A stretch of DNA of 64,000 nt from Methanobrevibacter millerae (GTDB lineage: Archaea; Methanobacteriota; Methanobacteria; Methanobacteriales; Methanobacteriaceae), in contig NZ_FMXB01000006.1 of assembly GCF_900103415.1 (NCBI RefSeq), forward strand, positions 82,359-146,358, written 5' to 3'. The stretch's first letter is position 1; the number at the start of each line of letters is the position of its first letter. A model generated the notes under the pieces. It was given only the letters and a program-made list of their open reading frames with translations, was not told the DNA's origin and did no database searches. The position numbers and the translations under genes were made by a program. Positions 39,000 through 47,765 of the stretch are shown piece by piece.

Positions 39000-39337
39000 A
39001 TTGAATAAATTAATTATAGATTGTAAAACTTGTTTTAATGATTATTTAGAGTTTAGAAAATAATAGTTGCAAAACTCCAAAAATCAATTAAATTAGAAAC
39101 ATTACGTAATTTAGAAGTAATAATACCAATAGAATACAAAATAAACCTTAAATAACAAATAAAGTTAATTTAAAACCTAAAACTCTTTTTAAATACCTCT
39201 TAGAATTAAGTGAAAAATATTCACTAAACTATAAAAATCAAGCAATGATGAAAATAAGACATTATAATACTAACAGAAGCAAATTAACTCTAAAAAATAC
39301 CTCTGCTTAAAGAGATTTATCCTATTTTTAATAAATC
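39000..39337. other. AT-rich intergenic region with a degenerate 20-bp direct repeat
   Basis: I see no gene here on either strand. AACTCTTTTTAAATACCTCT at 39181-39200 recurs as AACTCTAAAAAATACCTCT around 39286-39304. A small AGTGAA ... TTCACT palindrome lies at 39209-39225. This may be leftover sequence or a regulatory region. Confidence 0.4.
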
Positions 39338-39793
39338 CTACAAATCAATGAATTCAACATCAACCTCATCATTAATTTTCAGTAATGCTATTGATGCGTT
39401 GGATTCGATTGGCCTGTTGCTGCTTCCAGGATTGATTAAAAGCATGTTATCAATTCTCTCACAACTTGGCTTATGAGTATGGCCGCTAACAACAATGTCT
39501 TCCCCATATTTCAATCCTAAAGCAGGCAAATCTTTAATCTTATCACCATGGACTAAAAGAATCGTTTTATCACCGATTTCAATGATTTCATGTTTATTCA
39601 AATCCAATTTGTCATTATTGCCCAAAACCGCAACAACGGGTGCGATTTTTTTTAAATCGTTTAATACGTCATAAGTTGTAATGTCTCCGGCATGCAATAT
39701 TAAATCAACACCATTAAACTCTTTAACTATCTTTTCTGAAAGTTTTCCTCTTTTTTGAGTGATATGGGTGTCTGAAATCAATCCTACCAACAT
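39338..39793 (-). CDS. YfcE/MJ0936-type metallophosphodiesterase, second copy
   Basis: This 151-residue paralogue of the protein encoded at 31829 keeps the metal motifs: [37 protein letters not shown] and NPGSS. It is shorter by 25 residues, mainly in the C-terminal lid. The substrate is unknown. The secreted protein gene at 39806 lies 12 bp upstream on the same strand. Confidence 0.9.
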   Translation of the reverse strand: MLVGLISDTHITQKRGKLSEKIVKEFNGVDLILHAGDITTYDVLNDLKKIAPVVAVLGNNDKLDLNKHEIIEIGDKTILLVHGDKIKDLPALGLKYGEDIVVSGHTHKPSCERIDNMLLINPGSSNRPIESNASIALLKINDEVDVEFIDL

Positions 39794-39805
39794 GGATTAC
39801 CTCCA

Positions 39806-40339
39806 TTAATATAGCAAATCCCAAATGTAATCCCGGTCAAAATCATCCCACCCATTATCGCCGGGAAAAATCACTTCGTCCTCAAATTCCTTTTCAATGA
39901 GATATTCGGCCATTTCATTGTCGAGCTTTGAGTGAAACTGCGAAACCGTTAAATTTGATTGTGGAGAATCTGAAATCAGCTTTTCGATTTCGGGCGTTAT
40001 TTCACTTGAATTCCATGAAATGGAGAAAATGGAATTTCCAATGGAATAGAAGATGCGTGAAACATTCCTATCATTAACGCAGTGGACTGCCTCATGAGAC
40101 CCGACAGTGACATTTTCCCTAAATGAGCTTTCACTGGCTATTTTAGCATATCCGCTATCAGTTAAAAAATCAATGCACAGTATTGAAAAAGTGCTTTCGT
40201 TATTGAAAATATATCCGTAGGATTTTAGTTCCCCGCCCAAATAGCTGTCGGGGATTTCAAAATCAATGCCCCTAATTTCAACGGCACTTGCCTGTGAAAT
40301 CAGAATGAAAATAATTAAAAAAAGAAAAAGCCTTTTCAT
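39806..40339 (-). CDS. Secreted protein with signal peptide, unknown function
   Basis: This 177-residue protein begins MKRLFLFLIIFILISQASA, a clear signal peptide. A mixed globular region follows with IRGIDFEIPDSYLGGELKSYG and a C-terminal acidic stretch (FPGDNGWDDFDRDYIW). No anchor is seen. An upstream frame to 40417 overlaps the 32-residue gene, so ATG 40339 is chosen. It is downstream of that miniprotein and tmk on the same strand. I do not recognise the family. Confidence 0.62.
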   Translation of the reverse strand: MKRLFLFLIIFILISQASAVEIRGIDFEIPDSYLGGELKSYGYIFNNESTFSILCIDFLTDSGYAKIASESSFRENVTVGSHEAVHCVNDRNVSRIFYSIGNSIFSISWNSSEITPEIEKLISDSPQSNLTVSQFHSKLDNEMAEYLIEKEFEDEVIFPGDNGWDDFDRDYIWDLLY

Positions 40340-40352
40340 ATTAATCAAATCA

Positions 40353-40451
40353 TTAATCCATGAAATTGTTGACTCCCAGAATATACCAGCAGTTAGGACA
40401 CATGTCTTCGTCGTCATCGACTAAAGTTCCGCAAACAGGACATTCCCACAT
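40353..40451 (-). CDS. 32-residue double-CxxC miniprotein (rubredoxin/zinc-knuckle-like)
   Basis: This short frame encodes MWECPVCGTLVDDDED followed by MCPNCWYILGVNNFMD. It has two CxxC pairs 12 residues apart with an acidic linker, resembling a minimal zinc ribbon or half rubredoxin. AAGGTGAT is at the ideal distance before the ATG at 40451, which makes a real gene likely. It lies 13 bp behind tmk and 13 bp before the secreted-protein gene on the same strand, so it is probably co-transcribed. The cysteines should bind Zn or Fe; function unknown. Confidence 0.7.
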   Translation of the reverse strand: MWECPVCGTLVDDDEDMCPNCWYILGVNNFMD

Positions 40452-40464
40452 ATTTATCACCTTT

Positions 40465-41043
40465 TTATAAAATGCAATCTTTGCACAATCCGACGTGAGG
40501 CGCTACGGCCTTTTTAATGTCTGATGAAACCTTATTGATGCCTTTGTTTGCATCAATTATTTCATGATTGAAATCCTTGATGATTTCCAGGTAATTTGCC
40601 CGGACATTAGTTAAGAATTCCTCATTTTCGAATTCATCCTCACCGGAAGATCTGCTGACTGACTTTTTAACATCCAAATCCAATAATAAAACCAGATCCG
40701 GCTTTTTAGCATATTTATTCAAAACCTTAATCCAGTCCGCATGTTCCTGATAAGCGAGTGAGGAAATAAATGACCTGTCGGACAGTATGACCTTCTTATC
40801 ATCGGACAATTTATCCATTATAAGCATTCTATCCGCCGCAAAAAGCAAACCCAAAGTCTTTTGAACATGGTCTGTCGTTGAATCAGGTCTTTGTAGGATT
40901 CTTCTAATCAGTTTTCCGACTTCAGAGTCCGTCGGTTCAACAACGCATTCCACTTCCAACCCATTTGCCTCTAGGAATTCCTTCAACAGATTTATTTGGG
41001 TGGACTTTCCGGCACCGTCAATTCCTTCAAAAACAATATACAT
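40465..41043 (-). CDS. tmk: Thymidylate kinase
   Basis: This 192-residue P-loop kinase has the N-terminal FEGIDGAGKSTQ, a DR(S/Y) motif in LSDRSFISSLAYQ (near 95) and a lid region. It phosphorylates dTMP to dTDP for DNA synthesis. It is the first gene of a minus-strand run with the double-CxxC miniprotein and the secreted protein. Confidence 0.93.
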   Translation of the reverse strand: MYIVFEGIDGAGKSTQINLLKEFLEANGLEVECVVEPTDSEVGKLIRRILQRPDSTTDHVQKTLGLLFAADRMLIMDKLSDDKKVILSDRSFISSLAYQEHADWIKVLNKYAKKPDLVLLLDLDVKKSVSRSSGEDEFENEEFLTNVRANYLEIIKDFNHEIIDANKGINKVSSDIKKAVAPHVGLCKDCIL

Positions 41044-41226
41044 AAAATTACTTTAGATGAGATTATATTTAAATTTTATTTGGTTATCCTGCGAGTGAAA
41101 AAAAGTATCTGAATACTTGAAGTAATGATTAATTAAACAATGCTTTAATAGAATTATCTATTGAAATATTGGCTGGTTTTTTAATTAAATGAAACTTAAT
41201 TTGAAAAATGATTGATTTGAATTGCA

Positions 41227-42672
41227 TCATCTCCTGAAGAATTTTTTAACGATTTCGTAAAATGCACTGAATGTAACCAATACAGGAATGATTTCCAGCC
41301 TGCCAATCCACATATTGAATATTCCAATAGCTTTCAACGGCAATTCTATCGATTGTGACATCTGTCCAATCTCCAATCCAACATTTCCCTGCATTGAAAT
41401 GGTAAAAAATAACGAATCGAAAGGGTCGTGGCCAAATGAGCACATCAATATCCAAGTGACCACAATACATATCAAATACAAGGTTATGTAGTTCCCGCTT
41501 GCCGCTACGAGATCGTCCGTAATCTTTTTACCTGAAACCTCCAGTGAAACAACACTGCCCGTAGGGGACAATACCTCACGCAGATTTTTATATAATCCTT
41601 TAAAGAACGTAATGACCCTCATTAATTTAATAGCGCCTACTGTAGACCCGTTAGAACCTCCAACAAGCATCAATACCATTATGAAAATGATTACGTTAGC
41701 AGGCCATCCACCAATTACCGTTGAACTTTGAATGCTTGCTCCAGTTGTTGTTACGGCCGAAACAATGTGGAACAGGATATCCATAGGAAGTATGTTGGAT
41801 ATTAAATATACCAATAGGCTTGTAGCAGCTATTAAGGAAATCATTACCTGGAACTGCAAATCCCTAATCAGGGATCTGCCTCGTGATTTGATGATTTTAA
41901 AATGAACCATAAAGCTTGTTGCTCCCAGTATCATCAAAACGATTGTAATCATATTAATTAAATCATTATGGTAAAAACCGATGTTTGCATTCTTTACACT
42001 CATTCCTCCGGTTGAAATGGTACTGAATGTATGGCAAACCGAATCAAATAGAGGCATTCCGGCAATCACATACATAATAATTCCTGCAATGGTATAAACA
42101 AGATAAATTTTGAGAGTTTCCTTGATTGTGGCCTTGATAGAAGGTTTAAGACGGTCATCACGGGCTTCAGAGTTATATAATTTTGATGTTGTGCTACCAG
42201 GTTTTGCTAGAAAAGATATTATCAATACAATAATACCCAGACCACCAATCCATTGCTGAAATGCCCTGAAAAATAGTATACTGTACGGCAATACTTCCAC
42301 ATCAGGATATATTGTAATTCCGCTTCCGGTTAAAGCGGACATGCTTTCAAAAACGGCATCAATGATATTTATATCCGTTACAAAATAAAAAACCGCTCCA
42401 CAGATTAGAGATGCCCACAGCCAAATCAATGCAGATATAATCATCCCATGCTTCAGGCGCATTCTATTTTCAGAGTATTCGCGAAATATTATCATGAAGA
42501 CTGATCCTGAGGCGATAGATATTGCTGCAGGTACAATATAGTATATTAAATTGAATTCCAGATAAATCAAATCAACTATAATCGGAACAAGACACATCAG
42601 CCCTATTCCAATCATCAGTATCCCTGAGTTTCTTGCAATGATGAATATGTCTTTTTTGTTTACAAACCTCAT
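41227..42672 (-). CDS. trkH: TrkH-type potassium uptake protein
   Basis: This 481-residue membrane protein has four pore-loop repeats, including SALTGSGITI, FSTISTGGMSVKN, SAVTTTGASIQ and ISMQGNVGLEIG. These correspond to the selectivity-filter glycines of TrkH/KtrB channels. It would take up K+ with a cytoplasmic TrkA/KtrA ring; no trkA gene is in the window, so the partner is elsewhere or absent. It stands alone. Confidence 0.92.
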   Translation of the reverse strand: MRFVNKKDIFIIARNSGILMIGIGLMCLVPIIVDLIYLEFNLIYYIVPAAISIASGSVFMIIFREYSENRMRLKHGMIISALIWLWASLICGAVFYFVTDINIIDAVFESMSALTGSGITIYPDVEVLPYSILFFRAFQQWIGGLGIIVLIISFLAKPGSTTSKLYNSEARDDRLKPSIKATIKETLKIYLVYTIAGIIMYVIAGMPLFDSVCHTFSTISTGGMSVKNANIGFYHNDLINMITIVLMILGATSFMVHFKIIKSRGRSLIRDLQFQVMISLIAATSLLVYLISNILPMDILFHIVSAVTTTGASIQSSTVIGGWPANVIIFIMVLMLVGGSNGSTVGAIKLMRVITFFKGLYKNLREVLSPTGSVVSLEVSGKKITDDLVAASGNYITLYLICIVVTWILMCSFGHDPFDSLFFTISMQGNVGLEIGQMSQSIELPLKAIGIFNMWIGRLEIIPVLVTFSAFYEIVKKFFRR

Positions 42673-42849
42673 AGAATGCCCATATAAATGCTATATTACA
42701 TATTGAATAATTCAATATATAAATCTTAATAAAAGATTATATAAAAAATTATTGAGACATTAATTCATATTCAGTTCAAATAACACTACTTTTAATTAAT
42801 ACTAAAAACATATTTTATAATGTATAAATTATCAAAGGTGTAGGAAATA

Positions 42850-45342
42850 ATGCATTTAAAAGAATTATTAGCTCCGGCAGGTTCCTATGACGTTTTAGTT
42901 ATTGCAGTGAATGCGGGTGCCGATGCAGTTTATCTTGCAGGCCAGAATTATGGTGCCAGGGCTTTTGCTAAAAACTTTACAATGGAAGAAATAGAAAAGG
43001 CGGTTAATTACGCTCATTTAAATAATGTTAAAATCCATGTAACAGTCAATACATTAATAAACAACTTCGAAATAATTGACGTTATAGATTACCTGTTCAA
43101 ACTCTACCAGATCGGCGTTGATGCTGTTATCGTGCAGGATTTCGGAATAATCCAATTATTAAAAAAACTGATTCCCGATTTGGAGGTTCACGCATCAACC
43201 CAGATGGCATTAAGCAATTACAGCGCCATGAAATGGGCATATGAAAACAACATCAAAAGGATTGTCCTTCCAAGGGAAAAAAGCGTTGAGGAGATTGGGA
43301 AAATCCACGATCAGCTTAAAAAAGATAACATCAACCTGGAACTTGAAGCCTTCGGTCATGGAGCATTATGCTACTGCGTTTCAGGAAACTGCTACATCTC
43401 CTCCTACAACAGCGGAAGAAGCGGAAACAGGGGAGCCTGTGCACAGCCATGCAGAAGGGAATATCGGTTAAAATACCGTGGCTACAACATAGGAAACGGA
43501 TTTCTATTGTCAACCCATGACCTTGCAACTTACAACAATATCCAGGAAATAACGGATGCGGGAGTCACTTCCCTTAAACTTGAAGGCAGAATGAAGTCAG
43601 GAGACTATATCGGAACCATAGTCAACAGCTACAGAAACATCATTGACGGAAATCCGGGTGACTGGGAAAAGGATTTGCATCTTGTCTTCAACAGGCAGTT
43701 CACCAACGGATACATAATGAACGACAAGCCCGGAGAAGTAATGGGAAGAGGCAGTTCCGGACATGAAGGATTGTATATAGGAGACATTACAGACATTGAC
43801 GGAACCAAAGTTACCATCGAAATCAAGAACAAAGAAATTCCGGTTATTCTGGAAAAAGGTGATGGAATAGCTTTCAAATACAACGGCAAAATCAAGGGAA
43901 TCTATCTTGAAAACATAATAAAACAGGATGAAAATGAAATCATTATCGACACTACGCGTCTTGTAAAGGTCGGAACGGAAGTCTTCATCAGCTATTCGGC
44001 CAGAACCCATGAAAACCTAAAGCAGTTCAAAAAGGAAACAATACAAAGTAAAATTCCGATTAACGTGACATTCAACTTCCAGAATGATTTAACCGCAAAC
44101 ATCAAGGTCGAATATTACATTGACGATGAACTGATAAATTTCAGGCACAAGGGCATTGCAAGATTTGAAAAAGCCAAAAACCGGCCGATTACCACCGAAT
44201 CCATAATAAAGCAGCTTGAAAAGACCGGAGGAACACCGTTTTACATGGACAATGTCGAGTTCAATGACATGCAGGATGATTTGTTCATCCCAATCAGCGG
44301 TCTGAATAAAATAAGAAGGGAAATCCTTGAAAAGGCAGAAGAACTGCTTTTAAATCACTTCACTCCAACCAAAAAATCTATTAAGGCTGCAAGAAAATTA
44401 ATTGAAGAGTTTAAAGGCAATTATGAATCCTATGAAAACAAAAAGAATACGAAAGCCAGATTGTCCCTTTTTGCAAATGACTTGGCTCAAATCAGGGCGG
44501 CCAACGGTTTTGACCTGAAAAGAATATATCTGGACGTTAACTGCTCTTACAACAACGAAAAAGACTATTACGATAACATAAAAGACATTTTAAAGGAAGC
44601 CATACAAACGGCACCTGAAATCGAAATCGTATGGGTATTGACATCATTTATAAACGAATATGAATTGATTAAAGCTAATGAAATCATAAAAGAGCTTGAA
44701 AGCGAAGGATACATGATATCAGTCATGGTTGACTCACCAGGAGTTGAAGAAATCTTCGACTGTCCGATATACGGAAACCATAACCTGAACGTCTGGAATT
44801 CCTATGCCGTTGAATGTTTATCAAAATATAACGGTTTAATATTGTCATCAGAGCTTTCCGGACGTGAAATCAAAGAGATAACCCGCAAAAACTACATCAA
44901 GAATACCGATTTGGAAATGATCATTCACGGCAACCTTGAAGTCATTGTAAGCAAGGACGATTTCACCAATTTAAATGACGGCAGAGATTTTATTATCAAA
45001 AACAATTCCGAGTATGCTACTTTAGAAGACAAGAAAAGGAAAAAATTCAAATACAAGATATTTTTCGACTACAACAGACAGAGCCACATCCTCAACAAGG
45101 ACTGTTTATGTTTAATCGAAGAGATGGCTGTAATCAAAAAACTGAATCTTGACAATCTAATTGTGGACTGCAGGTATTCGAATGAAAAGTACACCAAGCA
45201 GATTCTGTCAATCTATAATGACAGCCTGGGCGACGTCAGCCCTGAAAAATTAACCGAATTCAAATACAACATAATGGATTTCTCACAGTCATACATCAAC
45301 AAGGGAAACTTCCTGGAAGGGAGATTGCATGAGGATTCCTGA
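42850..45342 (+). CDS. U32 family protein (peptidase U32 / RNA-hydroxylation type)
   Basis: This 830-residue protein begins with the U32 core (ELLAPAGSYDVLVIAVNAGADAVYL). It has the U32 signature in LEAFGHGALCYCVSGNCYIS near residue 165-185, then RSGNRGACAQPCRREY. The long C-terminal region (about 450-830) contains DUF3656-like sequence. Characterised U32 proteins include collagenase-like peptidases and tRNA/rRNA hydroxylation factors (TrhP, RlhA) that use an iron-sulfur cluster. Which activity applies here cannot be told. The next gene encodes a paralogue and overlaps by 14 bp. Confidence 0.85.
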   Translation: MHLKELLAPAGSYDVLVIAVNAGADAVYLAGQNYGARAFAKNFTMEEIEKAVNYAHLNNVKIHVTVNTLINNFEIIDVIDYLFKLYQIGVDAVIVQDFGIIQLLKKLIPDLEVHASTQMALSNYSAMKWAYENNIKRIVLPREKSVEEIGKIHDQLKKDNINLELEAFGHGALCYCVSGNCYISSYNSGRSGNRGACAQPCRREYRLKYRGYNIGNGFLLSTHDLATYNNIQEITDAGVTSLKLEGRMKSGDYIGTIVNSYRNIIDGNPGDWEKDLHLVFNRQFTNGYIMNDKPGEVMGRGSSGHEGLYIGDITDIDGTKVTIEIKNKEIPVILEKGDGIAFKYNGKIKGIYLENIIKQDENEIIIDTTRLVKVGTEVFISYSARTHENLKQFKKETIQSKIPINVTFNFQNDLTANIKVEYYIDDELINFRHKGIARFEKAKNRPITTESIIKQLEKTGGTPFYMDNVEFNDMQDDLFIPISGLNKIRREILEKAEELLLNHFTPTKKSIKAARKLIEEFKGNYESYENKKNTKARLSLFANDLAQIRAANGFDLKRIYLDVNCSYNNEKDYYDNIKDILKEAIQTAPEIEIVWVLTSFINEYELIKANEIIKELESEGYMISVMVDSPGVEEIFDCPIYGNHNLNVWNSYAVECLSKYNGLILSSELSGREIKEITRKNYIKNTDLEMIIHGNLEVIVSKDDFTNLNDGRDFIIKNNSEYATLEDKKRKKFKYKIFFDYNRQSHILNKDCLCLIEEMAVIKKLNLDNLIVDCRYSNEKYTKQILSIYNDSLGDVSPEKLTEFKYNIMDFSQSYINKGNFLEGRLHEDS

Positions 45343-47698
45343 GCTTCTTGCGCCCGTAGGGTCTGCAGAGCATTTGAAAATCGCGATAAATGCAGGCGCA
45401 AGTTCAGTTTACTTATCCGGAAAGGACTATGGGGCCAGAAAGTATGCCCAGAACTTTACCTTAGATGAAATCAGAGAGGCAGTAAACACGGCACATCTTC
45501 ACAACGTCAGGGTTTACGTTACCGTCAATACGTTAATTATGCAGGACGAGCTTGAAGACGTCCTAAATTATTTGAATGAGCTATATGCAATTGGAGTTGA
45601 TGCGGTTCTCGTTCAGGATTTGGGTCTGATAGAATTAATCAATAAACATTTGCCGAAACTCAAGATTCACGCATCCACCCAGCTGACATGTGAAAATCAG
45701 GACAAATTAGATTACCTGGAAAGCAAAAATGTCAAAAGGGTTGTTCTTCCAAGGGAAATGCGCAAAGAGGAAATCGAAAATCTCAAAACCGATATGGAGC
45801 TTGAAATCTTTGCCCACGGAGCGTTATGCTACTGCTATTCCGGCCAGTGCCTCATGAGCAGCTTTAAAGGCGGAAGAAGCGGAAACCGTGGAAGCTGCGC
45901 ACAGCCATGCAGACAGAAATACAAGTTAAGCACTTCAAAAAAAGAGGATTACTATTTATCTCCAAAGGACTTGTGCCTATTCAATAAATTAGAGGAGATT
46001 TCCAAGCTGAATATCAGATGCATCAAGATTGAAGGGAGAATGAGAAGCAAGGAGTATTTGGCGGTTGTCATAAGCACCTACAGAAAAGCTTTAAATAAGC
46101 TGAAAAGCGGAAAAACATCAAAAAGCGAAGATCTGAACCTGGTTTTCAACAGGGGATTTACTGAAGGTGAGTTCTCAAGCACCTACCAAAGAAGCAGAAG
46201 GTCAGGACACATCGGACTTAAAATAGGTGAGGTAATTGACGTTAAGAACTCACAGATTGCCATCAGGCTTGATGACGACATTAAAGCCATACCCGAAAAG
46301 GGAGATGGAATACTTCTAATTAAGAATAATGAAGATTACGGAATGGAAATATCACAAAATCCCATAATTACAAGTTTTAATCATTTCAAGAAAGGAAAGC
46401 TAAAACAGATTAAGGATTTAAGCCGTGAAAATAAGGTATTAATCATCAAGAAGGTTCGCCAGAACAAGAAAAATACCTTCGATTTAACAGATTCAACGGT
46501 TTATCTCACCAAAAGAAACTCAGTTTCCAAATTCGTTAAAGAAATTGAAAACAACAAGTCCAGTTATATCAAATCAAAATTGATATTAACATTTTCTGTT
46601 AAAAACAAATATCCTCATTTGAAAGGACGGCTGACGCTTGCAAACCACAGGGAAGTGACCGCCGAAGTTACGGGAACCCATAAATTTGAAAAGCCTCTTA
46701 AAAGAAACGTGACCGGCGAGATGGTTGAAAAGCAGCTTTCAAAGCTGGACAATTATCCTTATCAGATTACTCAAATCAACATGAACTATGACGGTACCTT
46801 ATTCATCCCAATAAAGGAGATAAACAAGATCAGAAGAGAATTATTGGAAAATTTGGCTGATGAAGTCTATAAATCCTACCAAAATGAAAAGGAAAAGATT
46901 AACTTAACGAGAAATGAAGCAAAAAGAAGCGATGAGATTTCACTGTCCTATTACACCAACAATTTAGATGATTTAAGAAAAATTTCAAAGGTAAAAAGGA
47001 TTTATCTCGAAATTCCGCAAACGGACAGCATTAATTTCATGGTCAATTTCCTTAAAAAAGCCGTTGAATTATCCTATGGCAAGGATTACGAACTGATTTG
47101 GAAATGGCCGGACATCGCCCACGACAATCTCATCAGATCACTTAAAAAGGTAAGGGGAATCCTGGGTAAGATGAACATTAACCTGAAGGTTATGTCAAAC
47201 AATTTCAAAGGCCAGTACGGCCCATACTCAATGAACATTACAAATACGCAATCCATCAATTCGCTTGAAAGCTATGAAGTGTTAACATTATCCTCGGAAT
47301 TAACCAAAAAAGACTTTAAAGACATTTTAAGGGAATGTGAAGATAACTCAAAAATAGAAATAATGGTTCAGGGTTCGGTTGAACTTATGAAAACCCGCTA
47401 CGGATTTAGGGAAAACGTAGAAAACGCCAAATTGATTGATAGAAAAGGCAGCGAATATCCCATACATAAAAGCCTTTCCGGTGAAGAACTGCTTATTTTC
47501 AACTGTGAAGACCTGTCATTAATAGACAAGCTGGAGGAGCTTAAATCATTCGGATGCATTAACTTTTCAATTGACGGACGTTTCAGGAACAGTGATTACG
47601 TAGATATGATTGACATTTATAATGATGCTTTAAACGGAAAAATAAGCCATGAAAAACTGATTAAAATTTCGCCTGAAAATACGATTGGAAATTATTAG
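45329..47698 (+). CDS. U32 family protein, second paralogue
   Basis: This 789-residue paralogue has the same plan: MRIPELLAPVGSAEHLKIAINAGASSVYL at the N-terminus, LEIFAHGALCYCYSGQCLMS with RSGNRGSCAQPCRQKY, and a long C-terminal region. The ATG lies 14 bp inside the previous gene, so both are translated together, perhaps as a complex. Compared with the first copy the C-terminal half is diverged. The substrate is unknown. Confidence 0.85.
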   Translation: MRIPELLAPVGSAEHLKIAINAGASSVYLSGKDYGARKYAQNFTLDEIREAVNTAHLHNVRVYVTVNTLIMQDELEDVLNYLNELYAIGVDAVLVQDLGLIELINKHLPKLKIHASTQLTCENQDKLDYLESKNVKRVVLPREMRKEEIENLKTDMELEIFAHGALCYCYSGQCLMSSFKGGRSGNRGSCAQPCRQKYKLSTSKKEDYYLSPKDLCLFNKLEEISKLNIRCIKIEGRMRSKEYLAVVISTYRKALNKLKSGKTSKSEDLNLVFNRGFTEGEFSSTYQRSRRSGHIGLKIGEVIDVKNSQIAIRLDDDIKAIPEKGDGILLIKNNEDYGMEISQNPIITSFNHFKKGKLKQIKDLSRENKVLIIKKVRQNKKNTFDLTDSTVYLTKRNSVSKFVKEIENNKSSYIKSKLILTFSVKNKYPHLKGRLTLANHREVTAEVTGTHKFEKPLKRNVTGEMVEKQLSKLDNYPYQITQINMNYDGTLFIPIKEINKIRRELLENLADEVYKSYQNEKEKINLTRNEAKRSDEISLSYYTNNLDDLRKISKVKRIYLEIPQTDSINFMVNFLKKAVELSYGKDYELIWKWPDIAHDNLIRSLKKVRGILGKMNINLKVMSNNFKGQYGPYSMNITNTQSINSLESYEVLTLSSELTKKDFKDILRECEDNSKIEIMVQGSVELMKTRYGFRENVENAKLIDRKGSEYPIHKSLSGEELLIFNCEDLSLIDKLEELKSFGCINFSIDGRFRNSDYVDMIDIYNDALNGKISHEKLIKISPENTIGNY

Positions 47699-47765
47699 TT
47701 ATCATGCGCTCTAGGCAATATCATTTAAATATGAATTTTCAAAAATGTTAAATGGGTTTGGTAAC

